Shown one piece after another: positions 40,001-49,256 of a DNA stretch of 64,000 nt. The translations under genes and the position numbers were made by a program. This stretch comes from Rhodeus uyekii (taxonomy: Eukaryota; Chordata; Actinopteri; Cypriniformes; Acheilognathidae): positions 70,574-134,573 of the forward strand of contig JAWRVZ010000607.1 of the NCBI GenBank assembly GCA_037043235.1. Direction: 5' to 3'. The notes under the pieces are model-generated. The model was not told where the DNA came from and did not search any database. It saw only the letters and a list, made by a program, of their open reading frames with translations. The stretch's first letter is position 1. Every line of letters begins with the position of its first letter.

Positions 40001-42454
40001 CCCTCATAGACTACTCTCTCCCCCCCCCACCATCCCACTCCCCTCACAGACTCCTCTCCCCCCCCACCACTATCCCACTCCCCTCACAGACTCCTCCCCC
40101 CCCCCACCACCATCCCACTCCCCTCACAGACTCCTCTCCCCCCCACCACCATCCCACTCCCCTCACAGACTCCTCTCCCCCCCCACCACCATCCCACTCC
40201 CCTCACAGACTCCTCTCCCCCCCCACCACTATCCCACTCCCCTCATAGACTACTCTCTCCCCCCCCCACCATCCCACTCCCCTCATAAACTCCTCTCTCA
40301 CCTCCCCCCACCACCCCACTCTCCTCTTCCCCCCACCACCCCACTCTCCTCTTCCCCACCACCACCATCCCACTCCCCTCACAGACCCTCCCCTTACCCC
40401 CCACCATCCCACTCCCCTCATAGACTACTCTCTCACCCCCCCCCCCCACCATCCCACTCCCCTCATAAACTCCTCTCTCACCTCCCCCCACCACCCCACT
40501 CTCCTCTTCCCCCCACCACCCCACTATCCTCTTCCCCCCCACCACCATTCCACTCCCCTCATAGACTCCTTCACCCCCCCCCCCCCACCATCCTACTACC
40601 CTTATAGACTCTTCGCTCACTCTGTTACTTCTTATTTGTGCCATTTGCACTGCCGACTGTTCAGTACAGTAACAACTGTTTACTGTTTACAGTAACAACT
40701 GTTTACACTTGCACCTTGCACTACTGTACTTTAGCTGGAACATGCTCATTTGCACTACCAACTGTTCATACAGTACCAACTGTTTACATTTCGCATTTCA
40801 CTTATTTGCACTGTCCATGCTCATTGCACTACCTCAAATCTACTGCTTACCTTAAGCTAACAATTGTATACATCTTCCTGTAAAATTCTGTTTATAGTTA
40901 GAGACATCTGTATATACATTTACAGCACATATTCACCTGTAAATGCTGTTTATAGACACCTGTAATTGTATTTATAGCACACACTCACCTGTTATAGTAA
41001 TAACCATCTGTATATTTATATTCATTGTACATATTACTGTAAATCCTGTACATCTGCATATCCTGCACTTATGCAACCATTGTACATATCCTGCACTTGC
41101 TGCTATTGCACTTCTGGTTAGACCTAAACTGCATTTCGTTGCCTTGTACCTGTACTTGTGTAGTGACAATAAAGTTGAATCTAATCTAATCTAATCTAAT
41201 ATAGCACCTTTGTTCTATTTCTATTTTATAATTTCTTGTTTTTTTGTTGTTGTTGTAACTGTTATTCGCACTGTCCATGGAACGGACCTGTTTACATTTC
41301 ACTGCCGGTTGTATATTCTGTATATAACTGTGTATGTGACAAATAAAACTCTTGAATCTTGAAACGATTGTTTTGTATTGATCTAACTTAATATCGTGCT
41401 TCTTCAATTACTTTTTTTGTGTATAAAAGGAGCATTTTGTGCTTCAATGGAAGCGTCATAGTATTTCTTTGCATAAAAAATTCAACATTTTAAAATGTAA
41501 GATTTTTTTTGTATGCCAGATTTTCAAAGTCTCAGATTTTTGGTTCCACTGTATATTTTACAAACTATTGCAGATTTAATACATGTAATTTCTTATAAAT
41601 TTCTATGACTAGAACATAATCCAAACAATCAAATATCCTTTAATATAGAAATAAACAACACATGAAGGCTGGATGTTAATTATATATCAATAAGATCAAT
41701 GTTATCAATTACATCTGTAGTTTTCTTTTTTCTTTTAGTTGTGACTGGAGTAAATGTAGAAGAACTGAGGAAACATGCAGGTATTTCATCAACTCAGTTA
41801 TATATGCATACATGTGTAAATATTTTACTCACAAACATGATTAATTCCTGCTTTATTTCTTCTTCAGATCAGATCACTATTGACGGAGAGCATTTACATA
41901 CAGGTCTGACGGTTTCTAGTGACTGTAAACGCTTGAGAGACTCTCATGAATATAATCACACTGGAGAGGGATTACCTTACGAATTATGTGCATTTGGAGC
42001 TCAAAGATTTACATCTGGTCGTCACTATTGGGACGTTTCTTTGGCAGGAGAAAACACACCTCCTAAAAACTACTGGTTAATTGGTGTGGCAGAACATGGA
42101 AATTTTTGTTTAAAAGACAAATCTGCTTTAACTCCATCAAACGGTTACTGGTTTCTGTGTTCAGACGGTCCTAATGGGTTTTTCACCAACTCTGATCCAC
42201 CAGTTAAACTCTCACTGACGCCGAGACCTGAACAACTGGGAGTTCTGTTAGATTATGATGAGGGTCAGCTGTCATTTTACAATGTTAAAGAGAGCAAACA
42301 TCTGCTGACCATGAGCTCCAGATTCACTGGATCAGTCGCTCCGCTCTTTAATCCTGGAGTTGGAGATGAGAGTCCACTTATAATTCTGGATTGCCCAAAA
42401 CCTGAACAATCACCTGAAGAAAGACCTTCAATGAATAACAGCTCAGATGCATGA
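30965..42454 (+). CDS. BTN-like gene C (complete)
   Basis: Exons: signal 30965-31019, V-set 33336-33698, C2-type Ig 33976-34269, transmembrane 34471-34572, short cytoplasmic 34651-34671, 35721-35759 and 41739-41780, and B30.2 41868-42454. All are phase 1 and total 1503 nt, 500 aa. Signal peptide 1-20, V-set about 19-139, C2 140-237, helix about 245-265, B30.2 from 306. The overall plan is that of a butyrophilin type I membrane protein with a cytoplasmic B30.2 domain. The intron between 35,759 and 41,739 has been swollen to 6 kb by nested LINEs. The PRY half of its B30.2 differs from A and B, yet the SPRY half is almost the same in DNA. No stop or frameshift in the exon chain. Confidence 0.87.
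31020..33335 (+). other. intron 1 of gene C with retroelement-like proline-rich stretch
   Basis: 31,980-33,130 carries overlapping Pro/Ser-rich open frames ('[16 protein letters not shown]', '[16 protein letters not shown]') in more than one frame, resembling decayed gag-like text of fish retroelements. No intact domain. The part before it has no recognisable content. Confidence 0.4.
33336..33698 (+). CDS. gene C exon: V-set Ig domain
   Basis: 363 nt, phase 1 both ends, acceptor 'gtctctcag', donor gtgagt. Same V-set landmarks as gene B ('VTLPCWI', 'IRWYRQ', '[11 protein letters not shown]'). Confidence 0.9.
33976..34269 (+). CDS. gene C exon: C2-type Ig domain
   Basis: 294 nt, phase 1 both ends. 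Differs from genes A and B at few bases; 'PEPNVTW' instead of 'PEPDVTW' creates a possible extra N-glycosylation site (NVT). Confidence 0.9.
34471..34572 (+). CDS. gene C exon: transmembrane segment
   Basis: 102 nt, nine shorter than in A and B because the Ser/Asp stalk is reduced. Helix '[18 protein letters not shown]' then 'KYRQKLT'. Acceptor 'ttctcag', donor gtaact. Confidence 0.87.
34651..34671 (+). CDS. gene C short cytoplasmic exon (21 nt)
   Basis: Acceptor 'gttttgcag', strong donor gtaagt, coding GKKPPDP. Phase 1 both ends. Confidence 0.7.
34930..35570. other. intron of gene C, repeat-like stretch
   Basis: Purine-rich sequence ('ctagactaaagcacagg', 'aacaaaacacgaagg') that looks like a decayed LTR or leader. 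No terminal repeat or coding domain seen. Confidence 0.3.
35721..35759 (+). CDS. gene C short cytoplasmic exon (39 nt)
   Basis: Acceptor 'cattttag', donor gtattt, phase 1, coding the acidic stretch [12 protein letters not shown]. Confidence 0.7.
36005..37048 (+). pseudogene. LINE I: reverse transcriptase, N-terminal half
   Basis: An open frame (36,013-37,065) runs from a pre-RT linker ('[20 protein letters not shown]') through RT motifs '[17 protein letters not shown]', '[13 protein letters not shown]', '[13 protein letters not shown]' and '[13 protein letters not shown]'. The next block, which should carry the FADD catalytic box, is deleted ('THDTVVLGL'). A non-LTR retrotransposon (CR1/Rex-like, clade not settled) in the same orientation as gene C. 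Confidence 0.8.
37049..37649 (+). mobile_element. 5'-truncated LINE copy nested in LINE I
   Basis: It keeps only the last codons of a LINE ORF2 ('[18 protein letters not shown]', stop at about 37,253) and a 3' tail with repeated 'tgcactttatgtatata' blocks, ending 'tttgactttgactttt'. Sequence on both sides belongs to LINE I, so this copy inserted into it. Confidence 0.7.
37650..38240 (+). pseudogene. LINE I: C-terminal part of ORF2
   Basis: Resumes LINE I after the nested copy: '[15 protein letters not shown]', '[14 protein letters not shown]', '[14 protein letters not shown]', '[14 protein letters not shown]', '[12 protein letters not shown]', then stop. Sequence after 38,240 to about 38,465 is its 3' UTR and an (AT)n run. 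Confidence 0.75.
38470..41200 (+). mobile_element. LINE II: 5'-truncated, intact RT C-half, long 3' region
   Basis: An uninterrupted frame to 39,592 starts inside the reverse transcriptase ('[14 protein letters not shown]') and keeps '[13 protein letters not shown]', '[12 protein letters not shown]', '[13 protein letters not shown]', the catalytic 'KFADDTTV', and the C-terminal '[11 protein letters not shown]', '[11 protein letters not shown]'. The 3' UTR holds a C-rich minisatellite (39,592-40,615) and ends at 41,200 with a short 'aatctaatctaatct' tail. Its intact frame suggests recent insertion; the 5' part is missing. Confidence 0.8.
39592..40615. repeat. C-rich minisatellite in LINE II 3' region (unit about 38-40 bp)
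   Basis: Tandem units built from 'caccaccatcccactcccc', 'tcacagactcctct' and a variable C run. About 25 copies with length changes mainly in the C run. The minus strand is very G-rich with several G runs per unit. Confidence 0.9.
41201..41375 (+). mobile_element. LINE 3' tail, probably that of LINE I
   Basis: A separate tail ('gtgacaaataaaactcttg', 'aatcttgaaa') directly after the LINE II tail. Its position suits the original 3' end of LINE I, split by insertion of LINE II. Inferred. Confidence 0.45.
41739..41780 (+). CDS. gene C heptad-type cytoplasmic exon
   Basis: 42 nt, phase 1 both ends, acceptor 'tcttttag', donor gtattt, coding [13 protein letters not shown]. Confidence 0.8.
41868..42454 (+). 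CDS. gene C exon: B30.2 (PRY-SPRY) domain and C-terminus
   Basis: 587 nt from acceptor 'ttcttcag' to stop TGA at 42,452-42,454. The PRY half is diverged from A and B ('[18 protein letters not shown]'); from '[12 protein letters not shown]' to 'NPGVGD' it is nearly identical to both in DNA. Confidence 0.92.
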
Positions 42455-43230
42455 CTGACCAATCCAGACAGAAGAACGAGTATATGAAAAGTAAATATCT
42501 CTTCTCAGACATACAAACTATGTGTATAAAAATGCAAAAGGCACTAGATCATGGTTTGATTCCCAGAGATCATGAATACTGATGAAATGTTTAGCAGCAT
42601 CACTTCAACCAAACGTTAAGATACAAGAACTTATGAGATAGTTAAGATAACGAGAAGCCTCCAATCCCATAATATCCATCATCAATGTGAGAGCTGCTCA
42701 CATCAGAAATATTACAGCCTTGATTCCACTGATTCAGACGTGTTTTCCTGCTCTGATCCTGATTGAAACAGAACAGAAAACTGAACGTGACCCAACAGTG
42801 TTAGCCATAAAAACCAACAGAAGACACACAGTTCAGTAAAAACCCACGAGATTCAGGCAGCTGATGATGAATTAATGTATAATAATATCAAATAATAGAT
42901 CCCAGGTGACAAGAATTCACAGCAAACAACAATCTGCTCGTTTTGAAAATGACGACGAGAATCAATTCAAATCAAGAAATCAACTCTACTATGTTTCTTA
43001 TTCTAGCTTGATTTGTAGCTCTTTTGTACGGTGTGATAAACTGCTCTGTAATTTTGCTGAATGTCTCATAACTACTAAAATATTAAAATGTGTTTGGTTT
43101 AGGTGCTGTTAAAATCCATGTAGACGAAACATTTAAACACTTAAACTTCTTCAGAAGAATAAATGTTGTGCTTCTGGATCTTTGTAACATGCCTGTTGTG
43201 AAACATTTATTGTTATTTTAATAAAAGACA
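42455..43230 (+). other. 3' UTR of gene C with polyadenylation signals
   Basis: Two AATAAA motifs, at 43,158-43,163 and 43,220-43,225, are candidates for the transcript end. No coding content. Confidence 0.5.
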
Positions 43231-44040
43231 ATAATCTGAAATGCAAAGTCTGATTATGATTCCACAAATCAAGACACATGCTCAACTAGAGCTGGACTAA
43301 ACATGATTTCACTGAGCGTTAATAAAGAGAAACGAACCTAATGAATCTTGAAATCACATCAGAAGAGCAAGATCACATAATTATCAGAGTATCTTCAAGA
43401 GCTGCTGAAGATCTGAATGAAAGGAAGAGGAAATTCAACTGTTTTACACGATCTGTAAAGTGCTTTGAGTGAAAGGTAAAGTGTTATAAACATGAAACGG
43501 TGAAAGGTTGCAGTAAATAATGCTAAAATGCTGCCTTGTGAACTCTTGTTAAACAGAGCTTCAGTTAGTGGTGCATTAAGAAATACATAGATATTACTCA
43601 GCATTTTCATCCAAGTCTGGGTCTAATTAAATCATTTAAGTGATGTTAAAATCAACTGATATCACATCCGGTTCACTCACCACGCTGGAAATGGAAGGTT
43701 GCATTGTGGGAAAAGGCCTTTTCTCTTGTGTTCATTTCTGAATTCATATGAGTAACTCTGAACATAAACCCTAAAAATAATGCTGTGGCTCCATCTAGTG
43801 TTAATCAGAGGGAAGAAAACATTAAATCTCCTAGCATGTGTTCAGGAGTCTGCTATAATAATTGTTTATATAAATTGTAGAGTAAACATTTTTTATTAAC
43901 ATTGTATATTAAACATTTATCTGCATGTTTCTTCATAAGATGTTGTTTGCAAATGAGCTCAATCTACAAAAAAATTACATGACTGATTAAACAAAGAAAT
44001 TTAATTATTTGGATTAATGGAGATATATTTGACATCAATG
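43231..44040. other. intergenic, no recognised content
   Basis: AT-rich sequence without a recognisable gene or repeat. Confidence 0.5.
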
Positions 44041-46677
44041 CAAATTTAAAAGTGCTGGCTAATGCTAATGGTAAATACTCAAAGATTGTTATTCACATCT
44101 GCACTAATGATGTCCGACTTCGTCAGTCGGAGATCACTAAAACTAATATTAAAGAGGTGTGTGAACTCGCAAGTACGATGTCAGGCACCGTAATTTGCTC
44201 TGGCCCTCTTCCTATGTGCAGGAGTGATGAAATGCTTAGCAGATTATCCTCACTCAATGGCTGGATGTCTAAGTGGTGCCCGCAGAATAACATAGGGTTC
44301 ATAGACAAAGTTTTTGGGGCAGACCTGACCTGTTGAAAAGAGATGGTATTCATCCCACCTGGGATGGTGCCGCTCTTCTCTCTAGTAATTTGGCACATAG
44401 TCTTAGAGCTAAACCTTGACTAACTGGGGTCCAGGTCAGGAAGCAGACAAACTGGCTAAACCGACCGTCTGCTAGCTGTCTCACGTCACAGAGGTCAGAT
44501 AAATTACAACACATAGAGACTCTTTCACCTAGATATCATCCTATAGAGATTGTGTCTGTTCCCCGAATTAGCAAATACAAAAATCTCTCAAAATCGTTTG
44601 AGTAAAAATTTAATTGGTTTACAAACAACTAAGAACGGATATAACACAAATGAACAAATGATAAAGCTTGGGTTACTGAATATACGATCCCTTTCCTCAA
44701 AAGCACTTATTGTAAATGATATGATTACAGATCATAAACTAGATGTGCTGTGTTTGACAGAAACTTGGCTAAAACCAGACGATTATATTACTTTAAATGA
44801 GTCCACCCCTCAAGATTACTATTATAAACATGAGCCTCGTCTGAAAGGTAAAGGAGGAGGTGTTGCTGTAATTTATAGTAACACGATCAGTACTGCTCAA
44901 AGGTCTAATTTGAAATATAATTCTTTTGAAGTGATGGTCCTTAATGTAAAATTATCTAGTGCAAGTAATAATTCCTGTTAGTCTTTAGTAACACATTAGT
45001 ACACTTAATGAAGATTAAAGAAAATAGTCCAACACCGTGGTACAACGAGCACTCAAGCCTCAATAGAGCAGCAGAAAAATGGAGCGCAGCTGGAAGAAAA
45101 CAAAGCTAAAGGTTTTTCGCATTTCATGGAAAGACAATGCTATTGCATTCAGGCGGCCTTAAAATCAGCTAAATATGTCATAGATCCTCTTCTTAACATC
45201 ATTCATTCATCTTTGTCATTAGGATACGTACCAAAACCCTTTAAGCTGCTATAATTAAACCGCTTGTTAAAAAAACATAACTTGATCCTACAGAATTAGT
45301 TAATTACAGGCCGATATCGAACCTACCTTTCTTGTCAAAGATTCTAGAAAAGGCAATATCTTTACAACTATGTTCCTTTCTAGAAAGAAACAGCATCTAC
45401 GAGGATTTCCAGTCAGGATTTAGACCATATCATAGTACTGAGACTGCTCTTATTAGAGTTACTAATGATTTGCTCTTATCATCTGATCGTGGTTGTATCT
45501 CTCTGTTAGTGTTACTGGACCTTAGTGCTGCATTTGATACAATTGACCACAAAATCCTTCTGAATAGACTTGAAAATTATGTTGGCATTAGTGGAGTTGC
45601 ATTAGCCTGGTTCAAATCGTACTTATCTGAGCGTTATCAGTTTGTAGCATTAAATGAGGAGATGTCATATCGGTCACGGGTTCAGTATGGAGTTCCTCAA
45701 GGTTCAGTACTAGGACCATTGCTTTTCACCCTGTACATGCTTCCTTTGGGTGCAGTTATTAGGAAGCATGGCATTAGCTTTCATTGTTACGCTGATGATA
45801 CTCAGCTCTATATTTCTTCTCATCCTGATGAAACGAACAAATTCACTAAATTAACAGAATGCATAACTGATATAAAAAACGGATGACTAGTAGCTGCCTA
45901 CTGCTTAATTCTGAAAAAACAGAGATTCCAATTATTGTATCATAAAGTTCTGCGTGTAATAACGAGACTGCTGTCTAACACTCAATGGCTGCTCTGTCAA
46001 GTGTTCGTCGTCAGTCAGAAACCTGCGTTTGCTCTTTGATACCAATCTTTCATTTGAAAGCCATGTTTCTAGCATCTGTAAAAAAAACATTCTTGCATCT
46101 TAAAAATATATCTAAATTACGACATATGCTCTCTAAAACAAATGCAGGAAGTGATTAACTGCATTCCTATTAAACACACAATATATTTATAAATCCTGAT
46201 AATTACTTACAAATGGTTTCTCTCCCCAGATCTTGATCTCTGAACACATTATAGTCCTTCACGTCTATTGCATCCCATAATTCTGTTCAGTTGATAGTAT
46301 CTAGAATATCAAAGTCAACTGCTGGCGGTCGATCCTTTTCCTATTTAGCTCCTAAACTCTGGAACAGTTTTCCAGCTTTGTTTGGGAAGCAGAAACACTC
46401 TGCCAGTTTAAATCTAGACTAAAAACACATCTCTTCATCCTGGCAAACAAACACACACACACACACACACACATTATACATTTCTATAACTCTAATCATG
46501 TAAAATGATTGTTATGTATAATTCAGGTCAGCAGGAACCAGGAACATTCCCATAACATCTGATGAACTCGATACATCAGAAGAAGAATGAGATCTACACT
46601 GATATTAATTTATGTTTATCCAGAGGTTACAGTGGTCAGCCGGATCAAATGAAGGACCTGCAGTTCCACACGAGCAC

Positions 46678-46730
<53 letters not shown>

Positions 46731-47056
46731 CCTTGAAGTGTCTGCAGTGACTCTACTACCCTCCCCTGTGAAGATCATGAATCTCCAACCAGACGGAACT
46801 GGACTTTATAGTTTAATCTGAATTGTTGTATAATAATCCTGCACTGTTTGGCCAGAGGAGAACTGTTCCTGATTGAGTCTGGTTTCTCCCAAGGTTTTTT
46901 CTGGAGTTTTGGTTCCTTAATATTCATCAATATTATTGATTGGTTCTTCTAGAGATGCTCTTCAGCAAAAACAAACTTTGTTGCATTATTTTCCTGTTTT
47001 CTCTGTAAAACTGCTTTGAAACAATCTCTATTGTAAGAGTATTTGGGAACTTGACT
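44041..47056 (+). mobile_element. L2/CR1-type LINE with SGNH-type ORF1, endonuclease, RT and 3' tail
   Basis: In order on the + strand: an ORF1 piece with SGNH/GDSL-esterase-like motifs ('IVIHICTNDVRLRQ', 'SGPLPMCRSDEMLSRL', 'DGIHPTWDGAALLS') at 44,052-44,420; an apurinic-type endonuclease start ('[10 protein letters not shown]', '[11 protein letters not shown]', '[10 protein letters not shown]') at 44,550-44,981; reverse transcriptase ('[15 protein letters not shown]', '[13 protein letters not shown]', '[14 protein letters not shown]', 'CYADDTQLY') at about 45,280-45,886; broken C-terminus to about 46,440; and a tail at 46,540-47,056 shared with 8,656-9,243. A deletion joins endonuclease to RT, and stops break ORF2, so it is inactive. 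Confidence 0.85.
46678..46730. repeat. (CA)n microsatellite in LINE tail
   Basis: Near-perfect CA run of about 50 nt inside the LINE 3' tail. Confidence 0.9.
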
Positions 47057-49005
47057 CACTGGAGTGAAGAAGGGGAGTTGAGATGATAGCTGGAGAGATC
47101 AACTGACTTCCGGATGACAACTGGCAACATCCTAAACTTCCAGACCTTCCAGACCAATCCAGAAGCAGGAGTGGAGCTCCAGAAACCCCGGATGAACTCC
47201 AGCGATCGCCGTTTCAACAGAGAGCCTTCTCTCCTCTCGGCCATGATGATGATGATGATGATGATGAAGAGCACACGGGGAATCAGGAAGTAAATATGAC
47301 GACAAGTAGGACAGTTCTCTGACTAAAGCTTTTTCAAACTCCTGTTTGAGAGTCAAAGGTTTTAGATTTCAGTTTTTTATCACTCCATGAATCAGAAAAT
47401 ACTGATCCTTCAGCATACAGATGGGAATAAACCTGTGAGTGTTACTGAAGTGCAGACAAAACTCATTTCTGAGAAAACTGCCTTTAAAATATGTACTGTA
47501 ATTAAAATCAACAGAAGCAAATAAAGTGCCATAAAATATACACTTAAATGTCGGTGTTGAATGTTTTTTCCGACTAGTGTGAAAAAGCTCTTCATGAAGA
47601 GCCAAAAAGACCAAAACTGACAGATGCATGAAAAACTGTTCTTATCATAGTGTCTCGCATTAAAGTAAAAACTGAAAACATTTCAATGTAACGTCACCAT
47701 ATTTCAGAATCAAGTTTCACCCCTTCCTGTTAATGAAAGCTAATGGTCACAAGTTAAACATGTTGATGGTGTGTAATAGTTCTGCTAGACGTTTAAACTG
47801 AGTTTGTGTTGTGAAAAACTCACCAATAATACCCAAACACTGACGCTTCATGTGTTTGTAATTTAATAAAAGCACATGACAATCTGGAATTCAAATAATG
47901 TGACATTGACCTCTTTTATCAAGATATCGTCTGGCTAAAATCTGATAGACCTTTACAACAGCATTTAAGAAAACAACTTTAAAATGTGGTACTTTCATAC
48001 AAGTCAGTATTTACAGAATGTACATGAGCACTTCTACGGCTAACATCGGGTTACACGCCTGCGGCGGGCACAGACGGGCACAGGCGGGCACAGGGATCTC
48101 TACCCTAAAGACGAGAGGATGCACACATGCATGCAAGCGTCTGCATGAACAAACCGAACCGACTTTCTGAGACGTTCTGCAATGAGACGCTGCGGAAAAA
48201 CACAAAAAACTCACGGTTGTGGGATAAGAAGTCGCAGTGACCTTCCTAACTCAAGCTTACATAACTTAAGAAGAAGTTAAATAATAAAAAACATCATTCA
48301 TGTCATTAAAAACTGTTATTCTGAAGGAAACTGCATTTCCTCAGCTTATGAAGATGAAATCAGTGCATGATCACTGCGGTTAATGCAGTAAACAGCAACA
48401 CTTCACAAGGTTTCATTAGCGAACACAACATGATTACATCAGTTCACACGAACAACAAACGCATTATTACTGTCGGCTCCTACGCTCAACAATCACACTT
48501 CAGTGTAAAGAGTTGCAGAAGAACTAACAACGGAAGTAAACATGGTTTCGTTTGAGGGAAACGGATGATTCGTCTGGAAACCTGCGATCACAATGCAGAA
48601 ACATCCCAGAAACAGGCCTCACTTTCTTCATGCAACATATAACTTCCTATCTTACTCCTGCTGCTGAAATATGAGCTGACCGTACAGCAGGTGACCTCTG
48701 ACCTCTGGTCCCAAATCAAACCAGTCCAAATCCATCACAGCAAAACTCACGGGACGAACCGTCGCTGCGTGAAACGAGTCCGTACGGTTTCTGAGCTTCA
48801 ATACTGGAGTGTGTGCGCCACGAGAAACACACACACACACAGAGGAATGTCACACACACGTCACTGAAGAGGAGTTTGTTGAAGTTAGTGCGTGTGGTTC
48901 TGCAGCAGCGCACAGCTCTTCACTGACTGATGAAGTCGTGCTCGTGGGGTTATGACTCTCTGTAAGGAGTGTGTGTGTGTGTGTGTGTGTGTGTTCCGGC
49001 AGCGA
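47057..49005. other. no gene recognised; probably includes 3' UTR of the minus-strand gene
   Basis: Contains an (ATG)n run at about 47,243-47,267 and a (GT)n run at 48,970-48,993. The part nearest 49,005 is expected to be 3' UTR of the gene ending at 49,006, but I found no clear minus-strand AATAAA. A minus frame with a His run at 47,132-47,356 is not supported as a gene. Confidence 0.4.
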
Positions 49006-49256
49006 TCAGACGGCGGGGGCGGCTGCGTTCCCCTCCCGCCGTCCCTGTTTCTTCAGTAACTGTATGCGGTTGTGGCAGTAGAACTTGATGGCCCTCCAGT
49101 CGCGCTGGTTGCTGGCCAGCAGGGGGCAGAGCTGCAGACAGCGCTCACAGTCCGCCTTCGCCGGCACGCGCAGATCCATGATGTTACGCTTCAGGTGCGT
49201 CTCCACCGCCACACGCTCCGCCTCCGACCAGGGCCGCTTCAGCACGCCACGCTTCC
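49006..49256 (-). CDS. minus gene exon 9: C-terminal module and stop
   Basis: Stop TGA at 49,006-49,008; acceptor 'gttctcag' at its upstream end. Codes 'KRPWSEAERVAVETHLKRN', a CxxC in 'DCERCLQL', and 'RDWRAIKFYCHNRIQLLKK'. I associate this module with the C-termini of fish proteins that carry Crypton-type recombinase domains; this is from memory. Confidence 0.82.

Noticed and set aside
44052..44336. Host esterase gene
   Set aside because: The SGNH-like motifs are directly followed by LINE endonuclease and reverse transcriptase in the same orientation, so it is LINE ORF1.
47132..47356. Minus-strand frame with a run of eight histidines
   Set aside because: The His run is the reverse reading of an ATG trinucleotide repeat. 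No domain or splice structure could be shown; an unrecognised exon cannot be fully excluded.
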